Assembly: GCF_016278385.1 (NCBI RefSeq) | Contig: NZ_JADQBY010000013.1 | Span: 117,239-181,238 of the forward strand | Direction: 5' to 3' | Origin: Methanolobus sp. | GTDB taxonomy: Archaea > Halobacteriota > Methanosarcinia > Methanosarcinales > Methanosarcinaceae | Length of the DNA stretch: 64,000 bases | Shown here: one piece after another, positions 1 to 8,691 of the stretch | Layout: every line of letters starts with the position of its first letter | Numbering within the stretch: the stretch's first letter is position 1 | Position numbers and translations under genes: made by a program | Notes under the pieces: generated by a model | Told to the model about the DNA's origin: nothing | The model's database searches: none | What the model saw: only the letters and a program-made list of their open reading frames with translations

Positions 1-774
1 TATGAAACCAACGATAACTGCAGGAATAGCTCCGTCCACCGGACCGATATATGGTACAATGTTGAGAAGTCCTGCAATAAATCCAAGGAAAAACCAGCCA
101 TTAATCCCTGCAAGATAGAATCCGATAGAGCATATAGTACCTACAATAGCACTTTCCAGGATCTTGGCAGAGAAGAAATCACCGAGTCTTCTTCCTATAT
201 CAGATATTGATGAATCAACACATTCCTGATATTTTACAGGGAAGAACTCAATGCCCTCATTAGCTATCACGTTCTTCTTTGAGAAATACATGCGGAACAT
301 CATTGGTATGATGAGCAGGCCGGTGAAAAGGAAAAAGGATAACTTGGATATCAATGAAGAGAAGAAACTGAATATGTAATCACCAATTGATCTCATATCC
401 TCTCCTGTGATCATGGGTGCTGCAGTTCCGTTAGTTACTCCCGGGTCAGCAGGCATTTTGCCATTTCTGGTGGGATCTGCGAACGTAAAGAACTCACCAT
501 AAGTGGAAAAGAGAGTCGTTATGCCGGATTCATACTCTTCCTGCGAATCTACAAGTGAATTCATGTCTGACAACTGGCCTGCCATGAGCAGAGATACCAA
601 AAAAATGGCGAGAACAATTAATATCAGAGCATAGATTCTTTTTGTTCACAATGATTTATTTCCAAAGTGTTTATTGAAGGCTATCAGTATCCTGTCTGTC
701 ACAAGTACCATAATGCTTCCGATTGTAAGTACAATGAGGAGATCCTCAAAATGGAACCGGATAATGAAGAACAC
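1..774 (-). pseudogene. AI-2E family transporter, partial at window edge, with in-frame stop
   Basis: Reading leftward from about 774 gives a multi-spanning membrane protein with the AI-2E/PerM (PF01594) character: hydrophobic segments near the start, an external Asp/Gly/Asn-rich stretch, and a late core containing GLLNIVPYIGP, the family's conserved region. The gene runs off the window at base 1. The frame is broken by a TGA at 646-648 (reading K-S-L-stop-T-K-R); the protein resumes in the same frame directly after it and stays open to the edge, so a point mutation or sequencing error fits better than a frameshift. No ATG exists at the 5' end; the nearest candidate is GTG at 774, 15 bases after the regulator's stop. 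TGA is not known to be read through in this lineage, so I call it a probable pseudogene. Confidence 0.7.
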
Positions 775-788
775 CGGGATAAAGATAA

Positions 789-1595
789 TTAGACAGGGTT
801 ATAGTTCTCTGAACTCTCCCATTTAGCATTGAGGAGATGGGATATCGTGTGCGAGAACTCCTCGGCACTAGCCCATACGGCCATAAGGTCAGCTTCCCCC
901 TCATCCTCTTTCAGTATCTCAACGATCATCTCGTTGGCATCCACAACTACTACGAAGCTTTTGAGGTCCATACACGTGTCCTTCACAGAATTCACTTTGA
1001 CAGATGCGAGGGGGACCAGATCAGAGAGTCTCCTTGCCTCATCCTCGTGTGAACTGATAAACCTTATACTGATACCTTCATTAGTGATCTTCCTGTTGAA
1101 TATGCCAATAATCGTAGTATGGTCCTTTTTGAGGGAAGGATACTTTTCTGCAAGTGTACGGAAAGGTGTTAATGAACTCATCACCAGTATGTCCTTTTTA
1201 GCACCCTCGATCATTTGTATGAACTTATCAGTGACATTTCTGGTACCTTTGAGGGTCCAGATGGGCCCTTCGTCTCCGCCACAGGAACAGACACCATACA
1301 TCTCTTTAAGCTCTGTGAGGACCGTATCACATTCTTCTTCATAGTCACGTTTCAGTTTTGCTATAGCTTCTTCAGGAGGAAGACATCTGTAACGCATTGG
1401 TTTTGTATTCTGGTATTCGATGATACCTCTTTTTTCCAGTTTCTTGAGAGAGCCATAGATAGCAGAATTAGGAACACCGGAATCAAGATGTAGGGCGGAT
1501 ACTGTTGCACATTCGTTTTTTATAAGAGCAATAAATACCTTTGCCTCATATGATGTGAGGCCGAGGTTCTGGAGAGATGTTAGAAGTATTGTAAT
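789..1595 (-). CDS. TrmB-like transcriptional regulator, non-AUG start
   Basis: The N-terminal part is a TrmB-type winged helix: LGLTSYEAKVFIALIKN, then a recognition-helix region containing GVPNSAIYGSLKKLEKRGII. A C-terminal effector-like domain follows with DILVMSSLTPF and FVVVVDANEMI. The first ATG (1397) would delete the whole DNA-binding domain, so the start must lie upstream. The frame is open to a TAA at 1608-1610 and offers no ATG, GTG or TTG there. An ATT at 1595 lies 8 bases after an AGGGG Shine-Dalgarno motif and gives a normal TrmB N-terminus. It is the last intact gene of the RND/CARDB locus on this strand and is a plausible local regulator. Either a rare start codon or a damaged start explains the sequence. 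Confidence 0.72.
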   Translation of the reverse strand: MTILLTSLQNLGLTSYEAKVFIALIKNECATVSALHLDSGVPNSAIYGSLKKLEKRGIIEYQNTKPMRYRCLPPEEAIAKLKRDYEEECDTVLTELKEMYGVCSCGGDEGPIWTLKGTRNVTDKFIQMIEGAKKDILVMSSLTPFRTLAEKYPSLKKDHTTIIGIFNRKITNEGISIRFISSHEDEARRLSDLVPLASVKVNSVKDTCMDLKSFVVVVDANEMIVEILKEDEGEADLMAVWASAEEFSHTISHLLNAKWESSENYNPV

Positions 1596-1658
1596 GATAT
1601 CAACCCCTTAATTAGAAGAAAAACACATAAATAAACAAATAAAAAAAAGAGAAGAAAA

Positions 1659-2756
1659 TCAATTGTCTCCTTCTTTTTTACCCATATATTTTTTAGCAAC
1701 TACAAAAACAGCTCCAAGGGCAATCAGAACTACTAAAATTCCGATGTACATACCCATACCTGATCCAGAAGAACCTGCTGGAAGAGTTTCTGTCTCTATT
1801 TTTATAGTGTCCGATATCTGACTATGTCCGTCGGTATCCTCGTACTTGATCTCACTGTTGATGGCATAAACTTTTGATACTGCTGTTTCATCAACCTTTA
1901 GTTTGAATACTGCCTCTGTAGTCTCACCAGGTGCAATTGAACCAAGGAAAGACTGGTCATCAGTTGTGCTGAACGGATCACCAGCACTTATCCTGACCGT
2001 GGCATCCTTCACAGCCTCTTCGCCTGTATTTTTGTACACAACACGCAGAAGTCCTTCAGAACCAGCTTCAAGTTCACCGGTCACGTTAACAACTTCAAAA
2101 TCAGCCTCTTTCTCTACAACGACTGAGATGTTCTGCATCTGTTGCCCGACTGCATACCACAATCCAACTTCCATGTTAGTGATACCGAGGTCAGTTTCAT
2201 TGTCACCATCAATCTGGACATTCTCCTGGTATCCATAGTATAATTGCAGGTTGAGAGGATATTCGCCAGCGGGAGCATTCTTGGATACTTCGATGTTAAA
2301 CTTTACAGGATCCTCTACCTGCTCACCAGAGACAAGAGTGCCTGCTTCCTGCGGTCCTGACTTTACCCTGATATTTGGGTCTTCTGATACAAGAATAGCA
2401 ACTATTCCGATGGCAGTTGTCCTCTGAGCTTCATAACCCATTTCTGTTTGCTGTATTTTCTGCTCAAGGTCTGATGAATCATCTGCTTCGTCCTCTGATT
2501 TAAAGCCAGTCACAACACCTTTGTTCATCAGGTTGAGATTGAGAGTTACCTCATCACCACGATAAAATTCATTGTCACCTACAAGGGTTGCGGTTACGTC
2601 CGGCCCACCGTAAACTGTATAATAGTTATCATCAAAATTGAAAAATTCCGGAAGCTCCAGGCTTGTTGTTGTCATTTCAGCATGTACAGGAAGTGCAAGC
2701 AGCATAATTAGAATAATTGATACCGGAATTATTTTTTTAGTATTAATTGTTTTCAT
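1659..2756 (-). CDS. Exported CARDB/S-layer-like protein, RND-associated
   Basis: 365 aa if started at the ATG at 2756, chosen because GAGAGG sits 7 bases upstream; longer in-frame starts lack a spaced ribosome site. It has a signal peptide (IIPVSIILIMLLALPVHA), an ectodomain with beta-rich CARDB/COG1361-like segments (ADFEVVNVTGELEAGSEG, then YKNTGEEAVKDATVRI), and a C-terminal membrane anchor followed by a lysine-rich tail. It is clearly paralogous to the next gene upstream: both carry YGxPDxxAxxxGDxEFxRG and NKGVxxGFK near the N-terminus. Location and family suggest a surface protein working with the RND exporter as a periplasm-like accessory; that role is inferred from gene order. Confidence 0.75.
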   Translation of the reverse strand: MKTINTKKIIPVSIILIMLLALPVHAEMTTTSLELPEFFNFDDNYYTVYGGPDVTATLVGDNEFYRGDEVTLNLNLMNKGVVTGFKSEDEADDSSDLEQKIQQTEMGYEAQRTTAIGIVAILVSEDPNIRVKSGPQEAGTLVSGEQVEDPVKFNIEVSKNAPAGEYPLNLQLYYGYQENVQIDGDNETDLGITNMEVGLWYAVGQQMQNISVVVEKEADFEVVNVTGELEAGSEGLLRVVYKNTGEEAVKDATVRISAGDPFSTTDDQSFLGSIAPGETTEAVFKLKVDETAVSKVYAINSEIKYEDTDGHSQISDTIKIETETLPAGSSGSGMGMYIGILVVLIALGAVFVVAKKYMGKKEGDN

Positions 2757-2769
2757 AAGCATCCCTCTC

Positions 2770-3879
2770 TTATTTATTTGATTTCTTCGATCCATTTTTT
2801 CTGGTATTTTTGATTATCAGTACTATTCCCACAATTACAAGTCCTGCAAGAGCAAGACCGGTTACATTGACCTTTCTTTCAGGCTGTTTCAGGAAGACAT
2901 TGACTTTCATATTGTTTGAGTACGCATCTTCACCGTCTACGTCTGTATATTTGATCTCACTGTCAATGCCGTAGCTCTTTTCAACAGCCTGGAAATCAGA
3001 AGCAATGTCAAATGATACGGTTCTGCTCTCACCAGGTTGCATCGTACCAAGTGATTGTATAGGGCGCCCAGCACTCAATGGTTGCATCATTATCAACCTT
3101 GCAACTGCATTTTCTGCAGGAAGTTCTCCGATATTGGTATAGGTTATATTGAGGGTGTTAGCGCTACCTGCTGTAATATTTCCTGAAACACTGCTTACCT
3201 CAAATTTAGCTTCAGGTACTATAATAACAGGAATCTGGATCGTTTGCTCAACTGTTTCATAATAAGTTGCGTGATCCAGGTCCGGCCTTCCAAGTATTAT
3301 AGATTCACCGGCTGTCATCCTCACGTCTTTCGGATATTCATAGTTTAGTGGCATTTCAAGAAGATATGTTCCTGCAGGAGCATTTTCTGAAATAGTAACC
3401 GTGAAGACAAAAGGATTCTCCGATAATTCACCGGCAAGCAGTTTCTCCATTGTTTTGCTATTTGTGGCTGCATCTATCTCTATCAGATCAGTTGAAGATA
3501 CAAGATGTGCCTTTATTCCATATGCTGATGTTCTCTGAGTTTCGTACTGTAGCTCCGTAAGAGATAGCTGGTGAGCATTTCCTGATGTTTCAACAAATGT
3601 GCCTGGTTTGAAACCGTACAATACACCTTTGTTGGATATCATTATTCTTATCTGAGCGGTTTCACCGCGTTCGAATTCGGTGTCTCCGAGAACTGATGCG
3701 TATATATCAGGTTCTCCGTAAGCCTTGTAGTAATTGTTCGTATATTCATAGGTTGGGGATATGTATTCCTTTGCAGTTGCCGAAGGCATCAGCAGAAAAG
3801 TAGCTGCAAGAAGGATACATATCAGTAAGGGGATAAAATATAGTTTTAATTTGTCAACTTCATTGGATGTGCCATTCAT
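2770..3879 (-). CDS. Exported CARDB/S-layer-like protein, paralogue of its neighbour
   Basis: 369 aa with an N-terminal signal/anchor (LYFIPLLICILLAATFLLM), the shared YGEPDIYASVLGDTEFERG and NKGVLYGFKPG blocks, a middle segment ending with a CARDB-like repeat (AKFEVSSVSGNITAGSANT, YTNIGELPAENAVARL), and a C-terminal hydrophobic helix plus basic tail. Its ATG overlaps the RND stop codon in an ATGA, implying translational coupling. The two paralogues probably arose by tandem duplication and may form a heteromeric extracellular partner of the exporter. No enzymatic motif is visible. Confidence 0.75.
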   Translation of the reverse strand: MNGTSNEVDKLKLYFIPLLICILLAATFLLMPSATAKEYISPTYEYTNNYYKAYGEPDIYASVLGDTEFERGETAQIRIMISNKGVLYGFKPGTFVETSGNAHQLSLTELQYETQRTSAYGIKAHLVSSTDLIEIDAATNSKTMEKLLAGELSENPFVFTVTISENAPAGTYLLEMPLNYEYPKDVRMTAGESIILGRPDLDHATYYETVEQTIQIPVIIVPEAKFEVSSVSGNITAGSANTLNITYTNIGELPAENAVARLIMMQPLSAGRPIQSLGTMQPGESRTVSFDIASDFQAVEKSYGIDSEIKYTDVDGEDAYSNNMKVNVFLKQPERKVNVTGLALAGLVIVGIVLIIKNTRKNGSKKSNK

Positions 3880-6254
3880 GTGGTTATGGCCTCCGGAATA
3901 GTTTTTGATTCATGTGTATCTATGATTTTGGTCCCACGACCTATTGGTGCATGTGCTCTTCTTTTCTCTCTGAATTTATCAAGTGTGACAATTACAGGAG
4001 GGAAGATCACAAACGTAGCCAGCAGAGCTAGGAATACATCTATAACTGTTATCAGGCCAAAATTGCTGGTAATACTGAATGGTGATGCGATCAACGCAGA
4101 AAAACCAAACACAGTGGTTGCACCGGATGTGACGATGGCTTTTCCAATCTTTACACTCGCTTCCTCCATTGCCTGCTCGGGGTCAGCACCCTTTTCCTTT
4201 TCCTCGAAATAGCGTTCCATCATAAGGATTGCATATTCAGAGCCTACTCCAAGGATAAGTGCGCCAAGGGTCGCGGTCATTGGTGTGTATTCCAGACCTG
4301 TATAATACATGAGGCCTCCAGACCAGCCGACTACCATTATCATAGTTATCACTGGAGTTAAAGCCTTCAGCAGATCACGGTATATCACAAGCAGGCCTCC
4401 AAATACCAAAATAATTCCCAGCATTGTCATCATGGTTCTGCCAGAGGTCAAAGCGGTTATAACTTCGACAAAGACAACTGAGTTCCCGGTTATGGTTACT
4501 TCAGTTCCGGGAGGAGGTGCCATCCACAGGATATCTTCTTCTACTACATCGGTGAGTTCTCCGATACCCATAAGTCCAAGCTCGCCCATTGCATTTCCTA
4601 TTTCAAGATTGACCAAAAGTATGGAATTTCCGTGAAGATAGCTGTCCTTCTGGACTTCGGGTAACTGATCATACAATGCTGCAACCTCTGCCGAACTGTC
4701 TGGGATTTCTCCTCCGTTTTGGGATTTAATGAGATCAACAATGCTATTTGAACCATAGATATGGCTCCTTCCTTTGACCTCATGCTGTGAGAACTCATCT
4801 ATCCATTCAAGTAGTGCCGGATCGTTGTTGTTGTCCGTCTTTACTATCAGGTTTAATTGATCCTCTCCACCCAGAATTTCACCCATGTGTTTAAGATCTA
4901 TCAATGCAGGAAGATCCTGAGGTACAAAGGTTTCCGTATCAGTCTGGATAGAAACCATTGTATCTGCAATAAGTCCACCAATACAAAGAGAACCTGCGAT
5001 AGCTAGAACAAGTACTGAATGCTTCATTGAAAAACCAGATATGCTTTTAAGCGACTTTTCCAGGAAATCCGGCTCATGTTCAGATATCCCCGTCGAAGAT
5101 ACTTTTCGCTTAGAAGATGGCTTTTTAAGTCCTATCTTTGAGAGAATGTTTTTTTCTGAAATTTTATGGAAGCCATATAGTACTGTTACTCCTACAAATA
5201 ATGAAGATATGAAGCACATCACGATACCGATCATCAGGAGTTTTCCGAAATCCTGTATCATTGGAACAGTTGATGTAAACAATGAAAAGAAACCGAGAGC
5301 TGTTATTATCAGAGCGATCAGAACTGCAGGACCGGTGTGTTTGATAGTATTTATTACTGCGTCTTCATCACTGCTACCATGTTCCAGTTCTTCTTCAATC
5401 CGGTTATGGAATTGGATGGCATAATCTATACCAAGTCCTATAAGCACGGGGAAAGCAGACATTGAAACCATTGTCATTGGAATATCCAGATAACCCATGG
5501 CTCCAAATGTGAAAATTATACCAAGTATGACTATTGGAAGCGGAAGCAATCTCCACCTTACATGTTTGAATACAAGATACAACACAACCATCATAAGAAG
5601 AATTGCAATCATGAGCAATGTACCCATACTGGTATTCATTGCTTCATTCATTTCTGCCGAAAAAGCAGGATCTCCCGTTACGATTACATTATAATCTCCC
5701 GGAAAATCAGCCATTTCAATAGATGTTCGGGTTTCCCTTAGTATTTCCGTTTTCGTGTTATCTGAAGTGGTAGCTTCAACGATTACCGACATGATGGCAT
5801 GGGTTTCATCAGGAATATAATATGTCGGAACCGATGAACTGATAATTTCATCGAGAACTTCTGCATCATCTGGGATTTCACTCCGTCCCATCATCTCATA
5901 ATTAGCATCTTTGATAATAGACGATGGGGAATTAACTTGAATTACTCCCGGGATATTGATTGTAGACTCGTATGCCCTGTCCATTGCTTTGAGAAGTTCA
6001 GGATTTGTTATATCACTACCCTCAACCATTATTACAATGGATTCAGTACCAAAGAGATTCTGGTAAAGGTGATCAAAATCCTGGTATAGTTGAGAGTTCT
6101 TGTTTACAAAGGTATCAGTCCCTGATGCCATCCCTATATACTGAGCACCCTGAAATGAAATAATCACGAGAAGAAGCGTGATTAACATAATAGGAATCGT
6201 ATTGTCTTCGATGAAGACACCCAGTTTTTCAAAGATGTTTTTTATGATAAACAC
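3876..6254 (-). CDS. RND-superfamily exporter (archaeal HAE3/MMPL type)
   Basis: 792 aa with the two-fold RND layout: a first membrane helix near residue 20, an extracellular loop, five helices around residues 205-360, then a repeat of the same pattern in the second half. The paired mid-membrane motifs GLGIDYAIQFHNRIEEE and GVGSEYAILMMERYFEEKE mark the two MMPL/Patched-like halves. The family is described as Hydrophobe/Amphiphile Efflux-3; the substrate is unknown. The start is uncertain: GTG at 6254 overlaps the AAGGAG Shine-Dalgarno, whereas an ATA at 6245 is spaced 8 bases from it. It is the first gene of a run with two exported paralogues and a TrmB regulator. Confidence 0.85.
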   Translation of the reverse strand: MFIIKNIFEKLGVFIEDNTIPIMLITLLLVIISFQGAQYIGMASGTDTFVNKNSQLYQDFDHLYQNLFGTESIVIMVEGSDITNPELLKAMDRAYESTINIPGVIQVNSPSSIIKDANYEMMGRSEIPDDAEVLDEIISSSVPTYYIPDETHAIMSVIVEATTSDNTKTEILRETRTSIEMADFPGDYNVIVTGDPAFSAEMNEAMNTSMGTLLMIAILLMMVVLYLVFKHVRWRLLPLPIVILGIIFTFGAMGYLDIPMTMVSMSAFPVLIGLGIDYAIQFHNRIEEELEHGSSDEDAVINTIKHTGPAVLIALIITALGFFSLFTSTVPMIQDFGKLLMIGIVMCFISSLFVGVTVLYGFHKISEKNILSKIGLKKPSSKRKVSSTGISEHEPDFLEKSLKSISGFSMKHSVLVLAIAGSLCIGGLIADTMVSIQTDTETFVPQDLPALIDLKHMGEILGGEDQLNLIVKTDNNNDPALLEWIDEFSQHEVKGRSHIYGSNSIVDLIKSQNGGEIPDSSAEVAALYDQLPEVQKDSYLHGNSILLVNLEIGNAMGELGLMGIGELTDVVEEDILWMAPPPGTEVTITGNSVVFVEVITALTSGRTMMTMLGIILVFGGLLVIYRDLLKALTPVITMIMVVGWSGGLMYYTGLEYTPMTATLGALILGVGSEYAILMMERYFEEKEKGADPEQAMEEASVKIGKAIVTSGATTVFGFSALIASPFSITSNFGLITVIDVFLALLATFVIFPPVIVTLDKFREKRRAHAPIGRGTKIIDTHESKTIPEAITT

Positions 6255-6328
6255 TCCTTGTGATTAATTATAATAATAAAAAAACTCCTTTCTAGTTGTT
6301 TTGAATACTGGCATTAATGTTTTATTGC

Positions 6329-6339
6329 ATATATAAAGG
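6329..6339 (-). promoter_or_regulatory. TATA box for the RND operon
   Basis: On the minus strand CCTTTATATATGC gives a good archaeal TATA element about 75 bases before the RND start, predicting transcription from around 6305 and a leader of about 50 bases that ends in AAGGAG. Confidence 0.5.
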
Positions 6340-6409
6340 TTTTACCCTTTAATAAACTAGTAATGAGTTAAAATCAATTAATAGCTAATAATTGGAAAGC
6401 AAAATGAGT

Positions 6410-6530
6410 ATCGAAAAAAGATAATAGGGTATGAGACATCCCGGAAAGGATGTCTCGTTGGGGGTTGGATAGGGTTGTACTAACATACACGATAAGCGTG
6501 TTGTTAATGGTACACACCAGTACAACTGTA
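6410..6530 (-). ncRNA. Candidate small RNA with its own promoter and terminator
   Basis: On the minus strand a TATA-like GATATATAG (6551-6560) predicts a start near 6530. The following 120 bases contain a hairpin closed by GTTGTACT/AGTACAAC (roughly 6474-6521) enclosing a second near-perfect stem (AACATACACG with CGTGTTGTT). A C-rich linker follows, then a perfect 9-bp hairpin with arms 6433-6441 and 6448-6456, and then a U-rich tract ending in TTTTTT. That order resembles a free-standing sRNA ending at an intrinsic terminator. It does not code: there is no sizeable frame. It could instead be a distal leader or attenuator of the RND operon, but that operon has its own TATA downstream. It does not match an RNA family I recognise. 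Confidence 0.45.
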
Positions 6531-6762
6531 TTATTAGTAGATAAACCTTTCTATATATCGTCAAGTATGGTTTATTTCCTATAGATTCGACTATAATAAT
6601 TAGAAATTAAAGATAAGTTTACAGCTACAAAGTATAGATTAAAAACACGGCTGAGTACTTTTAAACTAGTTTAAAGTGCTAGAATGCCTGGAATTGATAT
6701 GTACAAATAACATATTGCAGGTTTGTACTCTCAAAAAAACAGGTGAACTGTAATATTCTAAA

Positions 6763-6960
6763 TTAATGGTCTTTCAGGGTTCCGGAAACATATCCTGGAC
6801 AAATTCCCGGTTTTCTGTCTTCCATAAGTGAGCTAAGGTTTACTTTATTTCCCTTTATCCAATCAGTATCAAGGTTCCTGATGGGCAGCTCTTCGATATG
6901 AGCTTTTAATATTTCAACGGAAGATATTTGTCTTTTATGATTTTCTGAATTTGATTCCAC
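6763..6960 (-). CDS. Small hypothetical protein (65 aa)
   Basis: GTG start preceded by AGGTGG at a 6-base spacing, which is a strong ribosome site and the main argument that this ORF is real. The protein is hydrophilic with no membrane helix; the C-terminal third has MEDRKPGICPGYVSGTLKD with a single Cys. It is isolated between the sRNA candidate and the second TrmB regulator. I do not recognise the family. Confidence 0.45.
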   Translation of the reverse strand: MESNSENHKRQISSVEILKAHIEELPIRNLDTDWIKGNKVNLSSLMEDRKPGICPGYVSGTLKDH

Positions 6961-7148
6961 AATAAACCACCTTTAATATGTGTAGTTACAAACATCTGGT
7001 GATGAATGTCAGGCATGCTGATGTTTAGGGATAGCATAAAGATGCTCCTGTGAAAATTACTAAAGGAACATATTCATTAAAAACATCTATATAGTTGTTT
7101 TAACTTACATATTAATAAGCATTTCACCCGCAAAAAAACAACTTAACA

Positions 7149-8018
7149 GTGAAAAACATGGACCGAGAAAGTTTACTAAGAGATCTGGGACTTACAAAAT
7201 ATGAGGCATCCGCATATGCAACCCTCCTTAAGGAAGGGATTATAGGTGCACAGGAACTCTCACGTAAGTCCAACATACCAGTGGGAAAGATATACGAAGT
7301 GCTCTCCAACCTCAATAATATGGGACTTGTGGAGTTCCAGAGGTCAAGACCCCGAAAGTACAGGGCGATAAAACCGGGAGTTGCTCTGGATAATCTTTTT
7401 ACTAAAAAAGAAGAGGACACTAAAAGCGAACTTGAGACATTCAAACTGAAGGTTTCAGAACTCAAGGACAATTTTTCCGATAGCAATTACCCTGACCACG
7501 CCGAGATCAAGTTCTGGTCAACACTCATCGGCGAAGATGACATAGTCAAGAACATTAAGAACACACTGGACGAAACCGAGAATGAGATACTGCATGTTAA
7601 ATCCCTGAAGATTAAAGAGGCACTGGAAAAGAAGGTCAACTGCAATAATGATATTAACCCTGATACCATCCTCACTCTTGTGACTGATGAGTTCATCAAA
7701 GCTGCAACATCCGGCATCAAGATCAGAATGATCCTGCCTGCAAGTTTCTTTGTAGACCACCTGAATAAAAAATACTCCACGATAAAGGATACCGATGTCA
7801 GGAATATGATTGCAAAAAATCTTGAAGTAAGAATCCTTGAATGCAATTATGATTTTGTGATCATCGACGATAATGTGGTGTACATCCCCATCCCCAACCC
7901 CCTGAATCCGCATGGTATATTCGGAGAAATGAAGATGTTCGATAAGGAGTACGCAGGAAAACTAAGGGAAAAGTACGATGAACTGTGGGCAAAGGGGAAG
8001 AGGACTGTGCTGGAGTGA
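7149..8018 (+). CDS. TrmB-family transcriptional regulator
   Basis: 289 aa. The N-terminal winged helix is classical TrmB: LRDLGLTKYEASAYATLLKEG, then NIPVGKIYEVLSNLNNMGLV. A short coiled segment (about 85-115) leads to the C-terminal TrmB ligand-binding-type domain with ATSGIKIRMILPASFF and YDFVIIDDNVVYIPIPNP. The start could be GTG at 7149 or ATG at 7158. A TATA element (TCTATATAG, about 7086-7094) upstream and the lack of a Shine-Dalgarno suggest a short leader. It faces away from the RND locus and may act on its own promoter or on that operon. Family certain, target unknown. Confidence 0.85.
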   Translation: MKNMDRESLLRDLGLTKYEASAYATLLKEGIIGAQELSRKSNIPVGKIYEVLSNLNNMGLVEFQRSRPRKYRAIKPGVALDNLFTKKEEDTKSELETFKLKVSELKDNFSDSNYPDHAEIKFWSTLIGEDDIVKNIKNTLDETENEILHVKSLKIKEALEKKVNCNNDINPDTILTLVTDEFIKAATSGIKIRMILPASFFVDHLNKKYSTIKDTDVRNMIAKNLEVRILECNYDFVIIDDNVVYIPIPNPLNPHGIFGEMKMFDKEYAGKLREKYDELWAKGKRTVLE

Positions 8019-8229
8019 TGGTTGGGAGTTGTTACTAGCGTGAGTAGATTTTATAACTCCAATCATTTCGTTATTTTAGATTTAAGTTACGTCTGTCGCA
8101 CGTAAGTTTGGGGATATAGGTAAGCAGAAAAAACGGAACTCTGTATATAAAATAAAATAATAGGGATATTATATACAAAATTTGAGCAAAGTCTAATAAT
8201 AAATTGTAGCATTCAAAACAAGTTAACAA

Positions 8230-8688
8230 CTATGTGGTAGTAAGCTTCTCTAACTTGTATCCTTTTGAAATAATCTCAACATAATAGTCTCCTAGTCCTA
8301 TTATATAATGATGCATATTATCCATAATATGCCTATATCTTCTTGTTTCAGGGTCAGTATATTTTGAATTGTCTTTCAGTTGAGATATCCAATCCGAATT
8401 TACAATTTCATACATCATTCCATAGTATGGAACCTCAGGTATAATGTTCCATCTGGCACAATCTTCTGCAGTTACCCTTAAACCATTGTAATTTTCAAAA
8501 TCAATTTTGTATCTGATTTCATTTTTATCATCAAATTCAATGTATAATTTATTACCATTTTTGTTGTCACAAACAATTTTTTCAAATGGCACATCATGAA
8601 CAGTTATGTGGGGTTCAAACACTCTTACTACCGTTATCATACTTTCCACATCTCCAACCTTTTCCTTACATGAGCATTCAGAAATCAA
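8230..8688 (-). CDS. Hypothetical protein in AT-rich accessory pair
   Basis: 152 aa from a TTG at 8688, or 136 aa from the ATG at 8640, which is my preference. Upstream of 8640 the alternative frame matches a Cas1-like tail whose TGA overlaps this ATG as ATGA, so the first 16 residues of the longer version may be spurious. The protein is soluble and acidic/aromatic with no recognised motif: FEPHITVHDVPFEKIVCDN, then PEVPYYGMMYEIVNSDW and a C-terminal DYYVEIISKGYKL. It lies just downstream of a membrane protein on the same strand and both are more AT-rich than the core genes, suggesting acquired DNA. Function unknown. Confidence 0.55.
   Translation of the reverse strand: MISECSCKEKVGDVESMITVVRVFEPHITVHDVPFEKIVCDNKNGNKLYIEFDDKNEIRYKIDFENYNGLRVTAEDCARWNIIPEVPYYGMMYEIVNSDWISQLKDNSKYTDPETRRYRHIMDNMHHYIIGLGDYYVEIISKGYKLEKLTTT
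8637..8684 (-). pseudogene. Short relic resembling a Cas1 C-terminal tail
   Basis: Reading leftward, one frame gives F-L-N-A-H-V-R-K-R-L-E-M-W-K-V then TGA. The same end (L-N-x-H-V-R-x-R-L-E-M-W) occurs in the larger relic at 58996-59223, and 30 of about 33 bases of the core are identical. The TGA overlaps the ATG of the next gene. At 15 residues it is only a scar. Confidence 0.35.
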
Positions 8689-8691
8689 TCT

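Noticed and set aside
829..1344. Plus-strand open frame of 171 codons
   Set aside because: Antisense to the TrmB gene, low-complexity Ser-rich product with no ribosome site; a shadow.
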